The notes under the pieces: generated by a model
The model's database searches: none
What the model saw: only the letters and a program-made list of their open reading frames with translations
What the model was told of the DNA's origin: nothing
Origin: Deltaproteobacteria bacterium
Lineage (GTDB): Bacteria; Desulfobacterota; Desulfobacteria; Desulfobacterales; Desulfosarcinaceae
Reading direction: 5' to 3'
DNA length: 64,000 nucleotides
Assembly: GCA_021824175.1 (NCBI GenBank)
Contig: JAKALP010000016.1
Span: forward strand, 62,001-126,000
Shown here: positions 34,007 through 42,553 of the stretch, piece by piece
How positions within the stretch are numbered: the stretch's first letter is position 1
Layout: each line of letters starts with the position of its first letter
Made by a program: the position numbers and the translations under genes

Positions 34007-35083
34007 ATGAAGCCACCCAAATCAATTGGCGAAATCATTGACGGCATACAGCCCATAGAGCCGGAATGGATTGAAAAAGCCCGCGGCCGCACGGCTCAAT
34101 TGGTCATGCCGCCCAGAGCCCTGGGACGGCTGCACGAGATGGCTGAGCGCTGCTGCGCCATTCAGCGGACACTATCTCCGCGCCTGGACATCAAGGCCGT
34201 GGCGGTGATGGCCGGCGATCACGGGGTAGCGGCCGAAGGGGTCAGCGCCTTTCCCCAGGCCGTGACCGGCGCCATGGTGCAAACCTTTTTAGCCGGTGGC
34301 GCGGGCATCAACGCCATTGCCCGCCATGCCGGCGCCCAGGTTTGGGTAGTGGACATGGGCATCATTCCATCCATCGATCCCCAGGAGGTACGCGGCGGCC
34401 ATTATTTGAAAGTCAGCAAGGTCGCCGCCGGCACCGCCTCGTTTCTCAGGGGACCGGCCATGAGCCGATCCCAGGCTGAACAGGCCGTAATGACCGGCAT
34501 TTCCCATGCCGCCGATCTTTTCGAGTCTGGGGTGGAGATTTTGGGTACAGGGGATATGGGCATCGCCAACACCACACCTTCGGCCGCCATTGGCGCGGTT
34601 ATCACCGGAGCCGGCCTGGAGGACATGGTCGGGCGCGGTACTGGGGTGGATGATGCCGGCTTGCGACGCAAGAAGGAAGTAATTGCCGGAGGCCTTGCCC
34701 TGAATCATCCCAATGCCAAGGACGGCCTGGATGTTCTGGCTAAGGTGGGCGGATTTGAGATTGGCGGCATTGCCGGCCTGGCGCTGGCAGGGGCCTATTT
34801 CCGCAAACCGGTGGTGGTAGATGGTTTTATTTCCACCGCCGGAGCTTTAATTGCCCAAGCCCTGTGTCCAGCCGTGACCGGTTATTTATTTGCCGGCCAC
34901 CAGTCTGAGGAGCCGGGCCATAAATTGATGCTGCGCCATTTGGGGCTGAGTCCGATTCTGGATCTGGGCATGCGTCTGGGAGAAGGCACGGGCGGCTGCC
35001 TGGCCATGACCATCCTGCAGGGTGCGGTGCGGGTCTTCAATGAGGTCATGACCTTTGAACAGGCCGGGGTGCCGGGAAAATAG
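34007..35083 (+). CDS. cobT: Nicotinate-nucleotide--dimethylbenzimidazole phosphoribosyltransferase
   Basis: Cytoplasmic enzyme that activates the lower-ligand base for cobalamin nucleotide loop assembly, 358 residues. Motifs are VMAGDHGVAAEGVSAFP, GGAGINAIARHAG, LGTGDMGIANTTPSAAI and the C-terminal catalytic Glu in RLGEGTG. GGAGG lies just upstream of the ATG. It is controlled by the cobalamin riboswitch directly upstream. No other cob genes are in the window. Confidence 0.95.
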   Translation: MKPPKSIGEIIDGIQPIEPEWIEKARGRTAQLVMPPRALGRLHEMAERCCAIQRTLSPRLDIKAVAVMAGDHGVAAEGVSAFPQAVTGAMVQTFLAGGAGINAIARHAGAQVWVVDMGIIPSIDPQEVRGGHYLKVSKVAAGTASFLRGPAMSRSQAEQAVMTGISHAADLFESGVEILGTGDMGIANTTPSAAIGAVITGAGLEDMVGRGTGVDDAGLRRKKEVIAGGLALNHPNAKDGLDVLAKVGGFEIGGIAGLALAGAYFRKPVVVDGFISTAGALIAQALCPAVTGYLFAGHQSEEPGHKLMLRHLGLSPILDLGMRLGEGTGGCLAMTILQGAVRVFNEVMTFEQAGVPGK

Positions 35084-35093
35084 AGAGCTGATT

Positions 35094-36200
35094 TCAAACC
35101 CGGATCAGCGTATACTCCCGCGATCCCAGGCCCAGTTGGACCGCATAGTCCAATTGGATCGCCCAATCCACCGCCGGATAGAGGCCCTTGAATTTGTCGC
35201 CGCCGGGCGCTGTATTGACTGTCAATGCGGTGTGGCTCAAAGCAGGCTCGGCATTGATCAGGTCCACGGCCGCCTGATCAATGGCCACGGGGTCCAAAGA
35301 GGCCAATACCCCGATATTTTTGACAATGGGTGCGTCGTTGGCCGCATAGCAGTCGCAGGCCGGCGACACATCGGTGATGAAGTTGACATACAGAGCCTTG
35401 CCAGTCTTTTGGCGAATTAAAGCGGCGGCATATTCCACCATGCCTTCCAAAAACCTGGGGATCTCCTGGTCCCAGGCGATTTCGATGGCTTTATTGCCGC
35501 AGATCAGGATGCACTCGCCACAGCCGATGCACTTTTCCGTGTCGATGGCGGCCTTCTCATCCATCAGGGCCAGCGCCTGCTGGGAGCAATGCTCCACGCA
35601 TTCCCCGCAGCCGATGCAGTTTTCGGCATTGACTTGGGGCGATACCGTGGAGTGCATGGCCAGTTTGCCTTTGCGCGACGCGCTGCCCATGCCCACATTT
35701 TTCAAGGTGCCGCCAAAACCGGACAGTTCGTGACCTTTGAAGTGGGCCACTGAAATCAGGGCATTGGCCTCGACGATTTCCTGGCCGATGTAGGCGTTTT
35801 CAAAATGCTTGCCGCGCACTGCAATGGCGGTTTCACTTTTGCCCCGTAAACCGTCGGCAATCACCAGCGGCGCCTCCACCACAGCATAGGCAAAGCCGTT
35901 CTGGATGGCCGTAGTCAGATGATGGGGGGCGTCGCTGCGGGTGCCAGCATAGAGGGTGTTGGCATCGGTCAGGAATGGCACGCCACCGGCTTTTTTGATG
36001 GCCGCTACGATGGTGCGCAGGTAAATCGGCCGGATAAAAGCGGCATTGCCCATCTCACCGAAGTGCAATTTGACCGCCACCAGATCCCTGGGATGAATGA
36101 CATTGGCCAGGCCGGTGCGCGCCATTACCTGTTCCAGCTTGGCCATCATGTTGTTTTGCACATCGGCGCGAAAATCGATAAAGAAGACATTGCTCGACAT
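35094..36200 (-). CDS. DUF362 domain protein with two [4Fe-4S] ferredoxin motifs
   Basis: 368 residues. The DUF362 halves (about 1-185 and 255-365) flank a ferredoxin module with CIGCGECVEHC and CIGCGECILIC, which should bind two [4Fe-4S] clusters. Typical of anaerobes, where these proteins are presumed electron carriers, but no reaction is established. A further CDC motif (SPACDCYA) lies after the module. Converges with cobT, with only about ten bases between the stops. Confidence 0.88.
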   Translation of the reverse strand: MSSNVFFIDFRADVQNNMMAKLEQVMARTGLANVIHPRDLVAVKLHFGEMGNAAFIRPIYLRTIVAAIKKAGGVPFLTDANTLYAGTRSDAPHHLTTAIQNGFAYAVVEAPLVIADGLRGKSETAIAVRGKHFENAYIGQEIVEANALISVAHFKGHELSGFGGTLKNVGMGSASRKGKLAMHSTVSPQVNAENCIGCGECVEHCSQQALALMDEKAAIDTEKCIGCGECILICGNKAIEIAWDQEIPRFLEGMVEYAAALIRQKTGKALYVNFITDVSPACDCYAANDAPIVKNIGVLASLDPVAIDQAAVDLINAEPALSHTALTVNTAPGGDKFKGLYPAVDWAIQLDYAVQLGLGSREYTLIRV

Positions 36201-36362
36201 GGAGTCCCCCCTTCACTGATTCGGGTTAATGGGGCTTAGAAAATGGTAGCCGCCAAATGAAGGCAAATGGTATGTTAAACAGCGGCAAGCGAATTTCTTT
36301 CGGCCCATTTTCAGAAGAAGACGTGGATATCCTGAGTTAACGATTTAAAAGAGAAATCATAT

Positions 36363-37070
36363 ATGTCTCCATCCGTCAATGCACGCACCAATCTGTTAAA
36401 GCAGATGTATACATTGTACGAGGATTTTAGCTCCCGGTATCCATTAGTCTGCCGCAAAGGATGTGATCTTTGTTGTACCGCCAATGTGACCATGACCAGC
36501 CTGGAGGGTTTGCTGATCCTGAACCATTGGGAGGGCCAGGGATTGACGCCACCCCAAACGGCGCTGCAGGCGGCAGTCCAAAGCAAACGTTTTCAGCCCT
36601 CATTGACCATTAACGTGATCGCGTTCCTATGTCTCCAAAACAAAGATATTCCCGAAGAAGCGGCCGACCCCGCAGCCGGGCCATGCCCTCTGCTTCATAA
36701 TGGCTGCTGCACTATCTATGCGGTGCGACCTTTCGGCTGCCGGGCCATGGTATCGCGCAGCCAATGTGTGCGGGGCGGCGCGGCTGAGATACCCGACGAA
36801 GTGCTCAGCGCCAATCATCTTTTGATGCAATTCATCGAAGCCATTGATGTACCGGGCCTCAGCGGCAACCTGACCGATATGTTGCTTTTGCTTTGCGACG
36901 CGCAGTTACGCGGGCAGGCGGAATCCGGTACTGGCATCGCCCCACCCCAGGGCATGGCCGCCAATCAACCAATCCCCGTACTGATGGTGCCGCCGGAACA
37001 TAGAGCCCGCTTGCAACCGTTGATCCGGGCTGTTCAGGAATGCATCGTCTCGCAGCGGCGGCAAAGATAA
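36363..37070 (+). CDS. YkgJ family cysteine cluster protein
   Basis: 235 residues with the metal-binding pattern of the YkgJ family: CRKGCDLCC at about 30-38, CPLLHNGCCTIYAVRPFGCR at about 103-122, and SRSQC shortly after. These Cys residues probably hold a zinc or iron-sulfur site. The role is unknown. AAAAGAG upstream of the ATG is a modest ribosome site. It stands alone between divergent and convergent neighbours. Confidence 0.85.
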   Translation: MSPSVNARTNLLKQMYTLYEDFSSRYPLVCRKGCDLCCTANVTMTSLEGLLILNHWEGQGLTPPQTALQAAVQSKRFQPSLTINVIAFLCLQNKDIPEEAADPAAGPCPLLHNGCCTIYAVRPFGCRAMVSRSQCVRGGAAEIPDEVLSANHLLMQFIEAIDVPGLSGNLTDMLLLLCDAQLRGQAESGTGIAPPQGMAANQPIPVLMVPPEHRARLQPLIRAVQECIVSQRRQR

Positions 37071-37106
37071 ATTCTTCCACATTTAGGAAGCGGAAATCCA
37101 TTCCTG

Positions 37107-37862
37107 TTACGGCGCTACGCCCGGTCCAGTCGGATTCGCATTCCCGGCGTCGATTTGCTCCACGTAGAAAAGAGTGGCACCCACTGGTGCAAAGGAGAGC
37201 AGCAGCAGATTGAGCACCGGAATCAGAAAAAGAATTCCAAAGCCCAGATGAAAAGCAAAATGGCGCCGCAGAAAAGTCAGGCGCTCTCTGAAAGGAGCCA
37301 TGCGCCGGGCCGGCACCAGATCAGTATTGTCCCAAGCCAGGAAAATGCTCGCCGCCAGCGGTGAAACAATGGTGAGCACCGGCCCCAGGGGCGTAAACCA
37401 GCTCAAGACCAGCAACAAAAGCGAGATCAGCACTGGAACAAAGACGCGTGGAATCTCCTGTCGCAGCAAATAAAAGAAGTAGGAGTACCACGGGATGGGG
37501 CCGCCCTGTTTGATCTGGCCGCTCAGGGCGCGTTCGGTAAGCTGGGACATCAAGTCCATCACCACCACGCTGAAGAGAAGCTGGGCCGCCAGAAAACCCA
37601 CCACCGCCGATATTCCTATCAAAAGCAGGGCCATCAACCAGGAAACCAGATGCCAGAGCCATACAATCCACATGCTTTGGGGTTTGTTCCACATCAGGTT
37701 AAGGATTTCCAGGTAATTCTCCAGAATGATGGTCGCGGCCGTGATGGTGATAATGATCATCACGACCAGGCGCACCAGGCCCAGCAGCAGTAGCTTGCCG
37801 GTTCGCAATCCCATACGTAACCCCTTGAGATTGTAACGAAGGCCCTGAATAAACGCCGTCAT
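37107..37862 (-). CDS. EI24 domain membrane protein
   Basis: 251-residue inner-membrane protein of the EI24/CysZ-like family. It starts with the family pattern FIQGLRYNLKGLRMGLRTGKLL and has four or more long hydrophobic segments (about 25-50, 70-100, 145-170, 205-235). The family includes the sulfate transporter CysZ, but a transport role here is only a suggestion. It converges with the YkgJ gene and is monocistronic as far as visible. Confidence 0.8.
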   Translation of the reverse strand: MTAFIQGLRYNLKGLRMGLRTGKLLLLGLVRLVVMIIITITAATIILENYLEILNLMWNKPQSMWIVWLWHLVSWLMALLLIGISAVVGFLAAQLLFSVVVMDLMSQLTERALSGQIKQGGPIPWYSYFFYLLRQEIPRVFVPVLISLLLLVLSWFTPLGPVLTIVSPLAASIFLAWDNTDLVPARRMAPFRERLTFLRRHFAFHLGFGILFLIPVLNLLLLSFAPVGATLFYVEQIDAGNANPTGPGVAP

Positions 37863-38023
37863 GGCTTGATCCTTTCGTGGGCAGTTTCTGTCCGTTTGCG
37901 GTTACTCGGTCCTGGCATTGTTCTGGCGATGCCGGGAGTTCGAGCAGATCTCCATCTCTACAATGAAAGTTCCGCATTGTCATGGGGGCCCGAGCCACCT
38001 GTTATTCCGGTTGAAACGATAAC

Positions 38024-38074
38024 GGTAGGGTGCGCTTTGCGCACCACGCACTGGCGCGCGGCAGGCACCCTACC
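38024..38074. repeat. GGTAGGGTGC palindromic element
   Basis: Ten-base ends GGTAGGGTGC (38024-38033) and GCACCCTACC (38065-38074) with an inner GCGCTTTGCGC stem. A related, looser copy lies near 55.17-55.24 kb. This short element type is common in many bacterial genomes. Confidence 0.6.
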
Positions 38075-38082
38075 TAAGAAGA

Positions 38083-39252
38083 TCAGGTGAGCTCCTTGGC
38101 AGTATAGTTGAGCAACTCCCGGGCAATGACCAAGCGCTGAATTTCGCCGGTGCCTTCATAAATATCAGTGATGCGGGCATCCCGGAACCACTTTTCCACC
38201 AGTTGGTCGTGGGTGATGCCCATTGCGCCTAGTATTTCCAGGGCCAGTTGGGCGCAGCGGCGGCTGACATCGCCGCCCTTTTGCTTGGAGACCGAAGCTT
38301 CCAGGTTGTTGGGCTTGCCTTGGTCGGCCAGCCAGGCGGCGCGCAGAGTGCACAAGGTGGCGGCTTCCATCTCGGCTTCCAGGTCGATCATTTTCTGCTG
38401 GATGGCGCTGCGTTTGTGTTGACCGGCTTCGTAATCCACCGTAATGCCTTCTTTGGCCATGGCTTCGGCCACGAAGTCCTGGCAGGCCATGATGTTGCCG
38501 ATGCCCATGGCGGCCACACCGGGCCGCGTCAAGTTGAAGGTCTTCATCAATCCCTTGAACCCGCCGCCGCCCTTTTTTACGATATCATCCATGCCCAGCA
38601 GATTCTCCCTGGGCACGCGGCAGTTTTTGAGGACGAAGGCGGCGGTATCACTGGAACGGATGCCCATCTTCTCCTCTTTTTTCACCAGTTCAAATCCGGG
38701 CGTGCCTTTCATCACCACGAAGGCTTTGATGCCGCCCCGGCCGGCCGATTTGTCGATGGTGGCCCACACCACGCAGCCTTCGGCCCGGATGCCGGTGGTG
38801 ACGAAGATCTTCTCGCCGTTGAGCACCCATTCGTTGCCATCCAGTTCGGCCGTGGTTTGGATGGCCTTGGAGTCCGAGCCGCACCCCGGCTCGGTATTGG
38901 CCATGGATAGGCGGGTTTTGGCCCAGCGCTTCTTCTGCTCATCGGTGCCGGCGGCGACAACGGAAGCATTGCCCAAGGCGGTCACGGGCACCTTCAGGCG
39001 CATCATGTCGCCCCAGGTGCGGTGCATCAACATCAGCAGGTAAAAAACGGTGGGCGTGGTGGCGTCCGGGCCGCGATCCGCCGCCATCTTGTCAATATGC
39101 GCGAACTCTTTGGCCTCCGGGAACTCGTCGGGCGGCAGCTCTTTTTCGTGCTCATCATAATAACGGGCATATTTTTCGCGCAGCACCATGCCTTCGCGCC
39201 GGATCTCACGGATGACTTCCTGCTCTTTGGCGTTCAAGGTGAAATCGACCAT
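38083..39252 (-). CDS. Acyl-CoA dehydrogenase
   Basis: 389-residue FAD enzyme of the acyl-CoA dehydrogenase superfamily that forms a 2,3-double bond in acyl-CoA. Visible marks are the signature TEPGCGSDS (about 130), the FAD region AEGCVVWATIDK, GAMGITHDQLVEKWFRDARI and the catalytic Glu in YEGTGEIQ near the end, with a complete C-terminal helix. Acyl substrate unknown (chain, cyclic or aromatic-derived). It lies 189 bases behind a second acyl-CoA dehydrogenase gene, and the gap is filled by heptad repeats. Confidence 0.9.
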   Translation of the reverse strand: MVDFTLNAKEQEVIREIRREGMVLREKYARYYDEHEKELPPDEFPEAKEFAHIDKMAADRGPDATTPTVFYLLMLMHRTWGDMMRLKVPVTALGNASVVAAGTDEQKKRWAKTRLSMANTEPGCGSDSKAIQTTAELDGNEWVLNGEKIFVTTGIRAEGCVVWATIDKSAGRGGIKAFVVMKGTPGFELVKKEEKMGIRSSDTAAFVLKNCRVPRENLLGMDDIVKKGGGGFKGLMKTFNLTRPGVAAMGIGNIMACQDFVAEAMAKEGITVDYEAGQHKRSAIQQKMIDLEAEMEAATLCTLRAAWLADQGKPNNLEASVSKQKGGDVSRRCAQLALEILGAMGITHDQLVEKWFRDARITDIYEGTGEIQRLVIARELLNYTAKELT

Positions 39253-39265
39253 ATGTTGCTCCTTT

Positions 39266-39440
39266 GTAAGGTATAAGGTTTAAGGTAGAAGGAGTAAGGT
39301 TGAAGGTTTAAGGCAGAAGAAGTTTTAAGGGTAAAGTTTAAAGTAGTAAAGTTGAGGAATTCTGCCATAAGATTCTTTCCTAATGCCTCTTTTCCTTAAC
39401 TTTAAACTTTCCTACTTTAAACTTTTTACTTCTCTTCCTT
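39266..39440. repeat. AAGGTTT/AAAGTTT heptad repeats between the two dehydrogenase genes
   Basis: About six AAGGNNN heptads (39269-39315) pass into AAAGTTT units, and an inverted block follows. Perfect 14-base arms are AAAGTTTAAAGTAG (39333-39346) and CTACTTTAAACTTT (39412-39425). The repeat ends two bases from the stop codon of the second dehydrogenase. Confidence 0.7.
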
Positions 39441-39441
39441 C

Positions 39442-40554
39442 CTACGCCGCCACCACGCCTTCCATCACGGTTAGGGTGCGGGCGTTGCGTAGCCACATCT
39501 CCAAAGGCAGATCGCGGATATAGCCGTGGCCGCCGAAAATCTGCACGCCGCGGTCCGCGATGATGACCGTATTTTTATTGGCATAGTGTTGGGCCAGGGC
39601 CGCGGCCTTGGTGGCGTCGCTGTTTTGATCCAGCTGACTGGCCGCTTTCCACACCAGCCAGCGCATGGCTTCGGTTTCAGAGTGCATCTCCGACAGCATG
39701 AAGGCAATGGCCTGGCGCGTGGCAATGGGCGCGTCAAAAGCCACACGCTGCTTTGAATAAGGCACCGAGGTGTCCAGCACCGCCTTGGCCAAGCCCACGC
39801 AAATGGCGCTGTTGGCCACGCGCAGGGTGTTGATCAGACGGCGTCCGTCGATGCTGTTGCTTTCGCCCAGCCGGTCTTTATCGGGCACATTCACATTAGT
39901 GAGGGTCAGCTTAGATTTAGGTAGCGGCTTGAGTCCCATGGTTTTTTCAAATTCCTGATCCACGGTCAGCCCTTTAGCATCCTTGGAAATGATAAAGGCT
40001 CCGACGTGGGCCAATCCGGTTTGATCGCCCATTTTGGCCAGCACCAGGAAGTGGTTGGCTTTTTGGGCAAAAGGCACCAACCGTTTGACGCCGTTGAGAA
40101 CCCAGTGATCGCCGCTTTTTTGGGCCACGGTGCGCATGTCAGTGACATCGAAGGTGAAATGGGGCTCGTGCAGCGCCGCGGCGGCGGCGGCAAATTTTTC
40201 ACCACTGTATGCGGGCAGGTAGCGTTGCTTCTGATCTTCGGTGCCAAAGTCAATCAGGGGATGGATAAAGGTGGACGGCGCCATGATGGCTGTCGCCAGG
40301 GAGGCGCAGCCATAGCCCAGCTCCTCGCAGATCAACGCTGAAGCCATGGCCGAGCGCGCCATACCGATGCCGCCAAAAGCCTCGGGCACGGCCGCGTTGG
40401 CCAAGCCCATTTCCCAGGCTTTATTCAGCACCTTGGGGGGGATGTCATCGTTTTCATCGCAATCCCGGGCGATCTGCCGCATTTCTCCAGCCGCAAACTC
40501 CTTGGCTGTTTTTTGAATCAGGCTTTGCTCCTTGGTTAGTTCGAAGGTGATCAT
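39442..40554 (-). CDS. Acyl-CoA dehydrogenase with short C-terminus
   Basis: 370 residues of the acyl-CoA dehydrogenase fold (N-helical domain about 1-120, beta domain about 120-230, C-helical domain about 230-370). The FAD-contact region FGGHGYIRDLPLEMWLRNARTL is present, but the chain ends MEGVVAA, five residues after the expected catalytic Glu-Gly. The terminal helix seen in the neighbour is therefore missing. The heptad repeat begins directly behind the stop, so repeat invasion may have cut the end, or this is the helper half of a hetero-oligomer with the downstream gene. AGGGGAGG precedes the ATG. Confidence 0.85.
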   Translation of the reverse strand: MITFELTKEQSLIQKTAKEFAAGEMRQIARDCDENDDIPPKVLNKAWEMGLANAAVPEAFGGIGMARSAMASALICEELGYGCASLATAIMAPSTFIHPLIDFGTEDQKQRYLPAYSGEKFAAAAAALHEPHFTFDVTDMRTVAQKSGDHWVLNGVKRLVPFAQKANHFLVLAKMGDQTGLAHVGAFIISKDAKGLTVDQEFEKTMGLKPLPKSKLTLTNVNVPDKDRLGESNSIDGRRLINTLRVANSAICVGLAKAVLDTSVPYSKQRVAFDAPIATRQAIAFMLSEMHSETEAMRWLVWKAASQLDQNSDATKAAALAQHYANKNTVIIADRGVQIFGGHGYIRDLPLEMWLRNARTLTVMEGVVAA

Positions 40555-40857
40555 TGAACCTCCCCTCTTTTTGATGTTCGTGGTTTTGGGCTTTTCTTGC
40601 CCTCCGGTCGGTTGTGTATGTATTTTTCATGGTTTGGGCAGCAGGCAAATGTCCGTAGATGGAACTGACCCCATTTACATCCGATGCCGGTTGGGTTCAA
40701 GTGCAAACGGACAAAACTGCAAAATGGTCCACCTGTACGATATTGCCGAACCACCGCTCCTACGACTCGATCCGTTGCCATAGCTGTTTGATCCTGATTC
40801 CGCTTTCTGATATGGTGCCAATCAAGAGATGGAAGTTCGATTGGAAAGGAGAGGCTT
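40555..40857. other. Gap without a supported gene
   Basis: About 300 bases upstream of the divergent dehydrogenase and small-protein genes. Open frames exist on both strands but have neither ribosome sites nor recognisable motifs. The GAACTGACCCCATTT stretch near 40660 recalls a common repeat-associated sequence, too short to name. Confidence 0.35.
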
Positions 40858-41139
40858 GTGGCACATCAACTACATATCAACCAAATAACTCCGCGCGATT
40901 ATAGCGATCCCTGGAACCCGGATCAGCAATTAATAGAAGCCCTGGCCGAAAGGGCCCGGTTTCTTGAAAAATACCCTCAATATCAATCGTTTCAGAATGA
41001 AATCGATGAGCTGCTGGATAAAGCCGGTACAGCCGAAAATCGTATGGCGGTCCTGGCCTTGCTCATGGAGGCCAAGCTGATTGAAATGCACGATCAGTTC
41101 CGGCAGCTCAACCATATCCTACTGAGAGTCAAAGGCTAA
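40858..41139 (+). CDS. Hypothetical small soluble protein
   Basis: 93 residues beginning with GTG, with AGGAG seven to eight bases upstream. Mostly helical and charged: an N-terminal Pro/Asp-rich segment, then ALAERARFLEKYPQYQSF and a C-terminal helix AVLALLMEAKLIEMHDQFRQ. It faintly resembles the DUF3135-type small proteins of this group, but I cannot confirm that. No Cys, no membrane segment. Single gene. Confidence 0.65.
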   Translation: MAHQLHINQITPRDYSDPWNPDQQLIEALAERARFLEKYPQYQSFQNEIDELLDKAGTAENRMAVLALLMEAKLIEMHDQFRQLNHILLRVKG

Positions 41140-41244
41140 CGGATTCTTAGCCGCGAAGGCTGCGGACAGTTTCATGGCGGGAGCAAAAAGGGTCTGGGAT
41201 GACCCGGACTGAACTCCGCTCCCATTGCTTTGGATGTGCGGCTG

Positions 41245-42387
41245 TTACTGGATGGACATGAGGAATGTCCGCAGGTTTACTTTTTTATTTTGCAGACGCA
41301 GTTTTTGACGAATGCTTTGGCGAAACGCTTCCACCGTGCGCGACGAGAGCCCCAAAACTTCGGCGATTTCTTTTGTTTTTTTGCCTTGGCGGATAAAATT
41401 GGCTACCTTGATCTCAGACGTTGAGAGTCCATAAAACTCAAATGAGAGGCGCCTTGAAAAACCACAGGTGATATCCACCAGGTTGGATTCCAGAATACCC
41501 AGGTAGACTTTTTGTTTCTCGTCCGAAATCTCTTTTTTCATTTTGGATAGGTAAGGCAAAACCAGCTTTTTGACGTTATACAAGACCTGTTCTTCCAGGG
41601 CGTGTTTGTCCATTTCACGGCGTTTGAGCAACACCTTCAGGGCCGTGTTGGCCTCCTTCAAATTGGCTTTCTCCAACTCCAGGGCCGTTTCACGCTGTCG
41701 CAACTCTTTTTCCACCGCCAGCCGTTCATCAATTTGCTGCTGCAATTGGGTATTGGTCTTGGTCAGTTCTTGGGTCCGGATGCGAACTCTTTCTTCAAGG
41801 ATTGCCTGTTCTTTAATAAGCTCTTGTTGCCTCTGGACAATTTCGGTGACGTCCCGACTAACGCCTTCATGCACGATAAAGCGCCCATCAGTGCTGAACT
41901 GCATGCTGCAATTGACCTCCAGCCAGCGGACCTCTCCCAATTTGGTGATGATTCTGAATTGGATGGTTTGAGAGCGATTTTGACGCGCAGCCACTGCTTC
42001 CAAGTAGGTCCCTACGGCGTAATCACGGTCTTCAGGATGGACAAATTCGAGAAACGGTCGGCCGACCAGCTCTTCGGGTGTATATCCGTTAAAAGCACTG
42101 GCTTTGTTTACTGTTAGAAACGTGCCCATTTCATCGAGGGCAAAAACCATATCAGGAATGTTTTCGATGAGGGTGTGGTACCGCTGCTGCAGATCGCGTA
42201 GCTCTTGATAAACCTGGTTATTCTTTTTCTTCTCGCCTTCGAGTTCTGTGATCCGATCATACAGAGTTTGGATCATCGGTGCGGAAAAGATTTCACCCAG
42301 GTTGGAAAAATTGGGGCGGTGATTGAACAGCGGGTCGGAGTGATCGTCTTCGGCAATTTTTATTGGTATGGTTACAGCCCGTTCCAT
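41245..42387 (-). CDS. PAS domain sensor with LuxR-type HTH output
   Basis: 380-residue one-component regulator. A PAS domain (about 60-180: NIPDMVFALDEMG, FNGYTPEELVGRP, EVRWLEVNCSM) is followed by a long coiled coil (about 195-290) and a LuxR-type HTH at the C-terminus (LSTSEIKVANFIRQGKKTKEIA, LSSRTVEAFRQSIRQKL). The lack of a receiver or kinase suggests direct sensing of a ligand or redox cofactor by the PAS fold. GGAG eight bases before ATG 42387 favours that start over the TTG further up. Confidence 0.85.
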   Translation of the reverse strand: MERAVTIPIKIAEDDHSDPLFNHRPNFSNLGEIFSAPMIQTLYDRITELEGEKKKNNQVYQELRDLQQRYHTLIENIPDMVFALDEMGTFLTVNKASAFNGYTPEELVGRPFLEFVHPEDRDYAVGTYLEAVAARQNRSQTIQFRIITKLGEVRWLEVNCSMQFSTDGRFIVHEGVSRDVTEIVQRQQELIKEQAILEERVRIRTQELTKTNTQLQQQIDERLAVEKELRQRETALELEKANLKEANTALKVLLKRREMDKHALEEQVLYNVKKLVLPYLSKMKKEISDEKQKVYLGILESNLVDITCGFSRRLSFEFYGLSTSEIKVANFIRQGKKTKEIAEVLGLSSRTVEAFRQSIRQKLRLQNKKVNLRTFLMSIQ

Positions 42388-42553
42388 TGCAATGGCTCCA
42401 GTTCCATCGTGCTGATTCAAAAAGGTTATCCATTATATATCGGTGAACCCATCGCTGAGTCAAGCTTAACGGCTTAGGGCTTGCCTAAAGTGATGATCGG
42501 GGGTACTAGACCACCTTTTATAAAACATTCCATGCAGTGATTGGAGAGCGGCA

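Noticed and set aside
40650-40700. Possible transposase or REP-associated remnant near a GAACTGACCCCATTT stretch
   Set aside because: Too short and without any conserved transposase residues.
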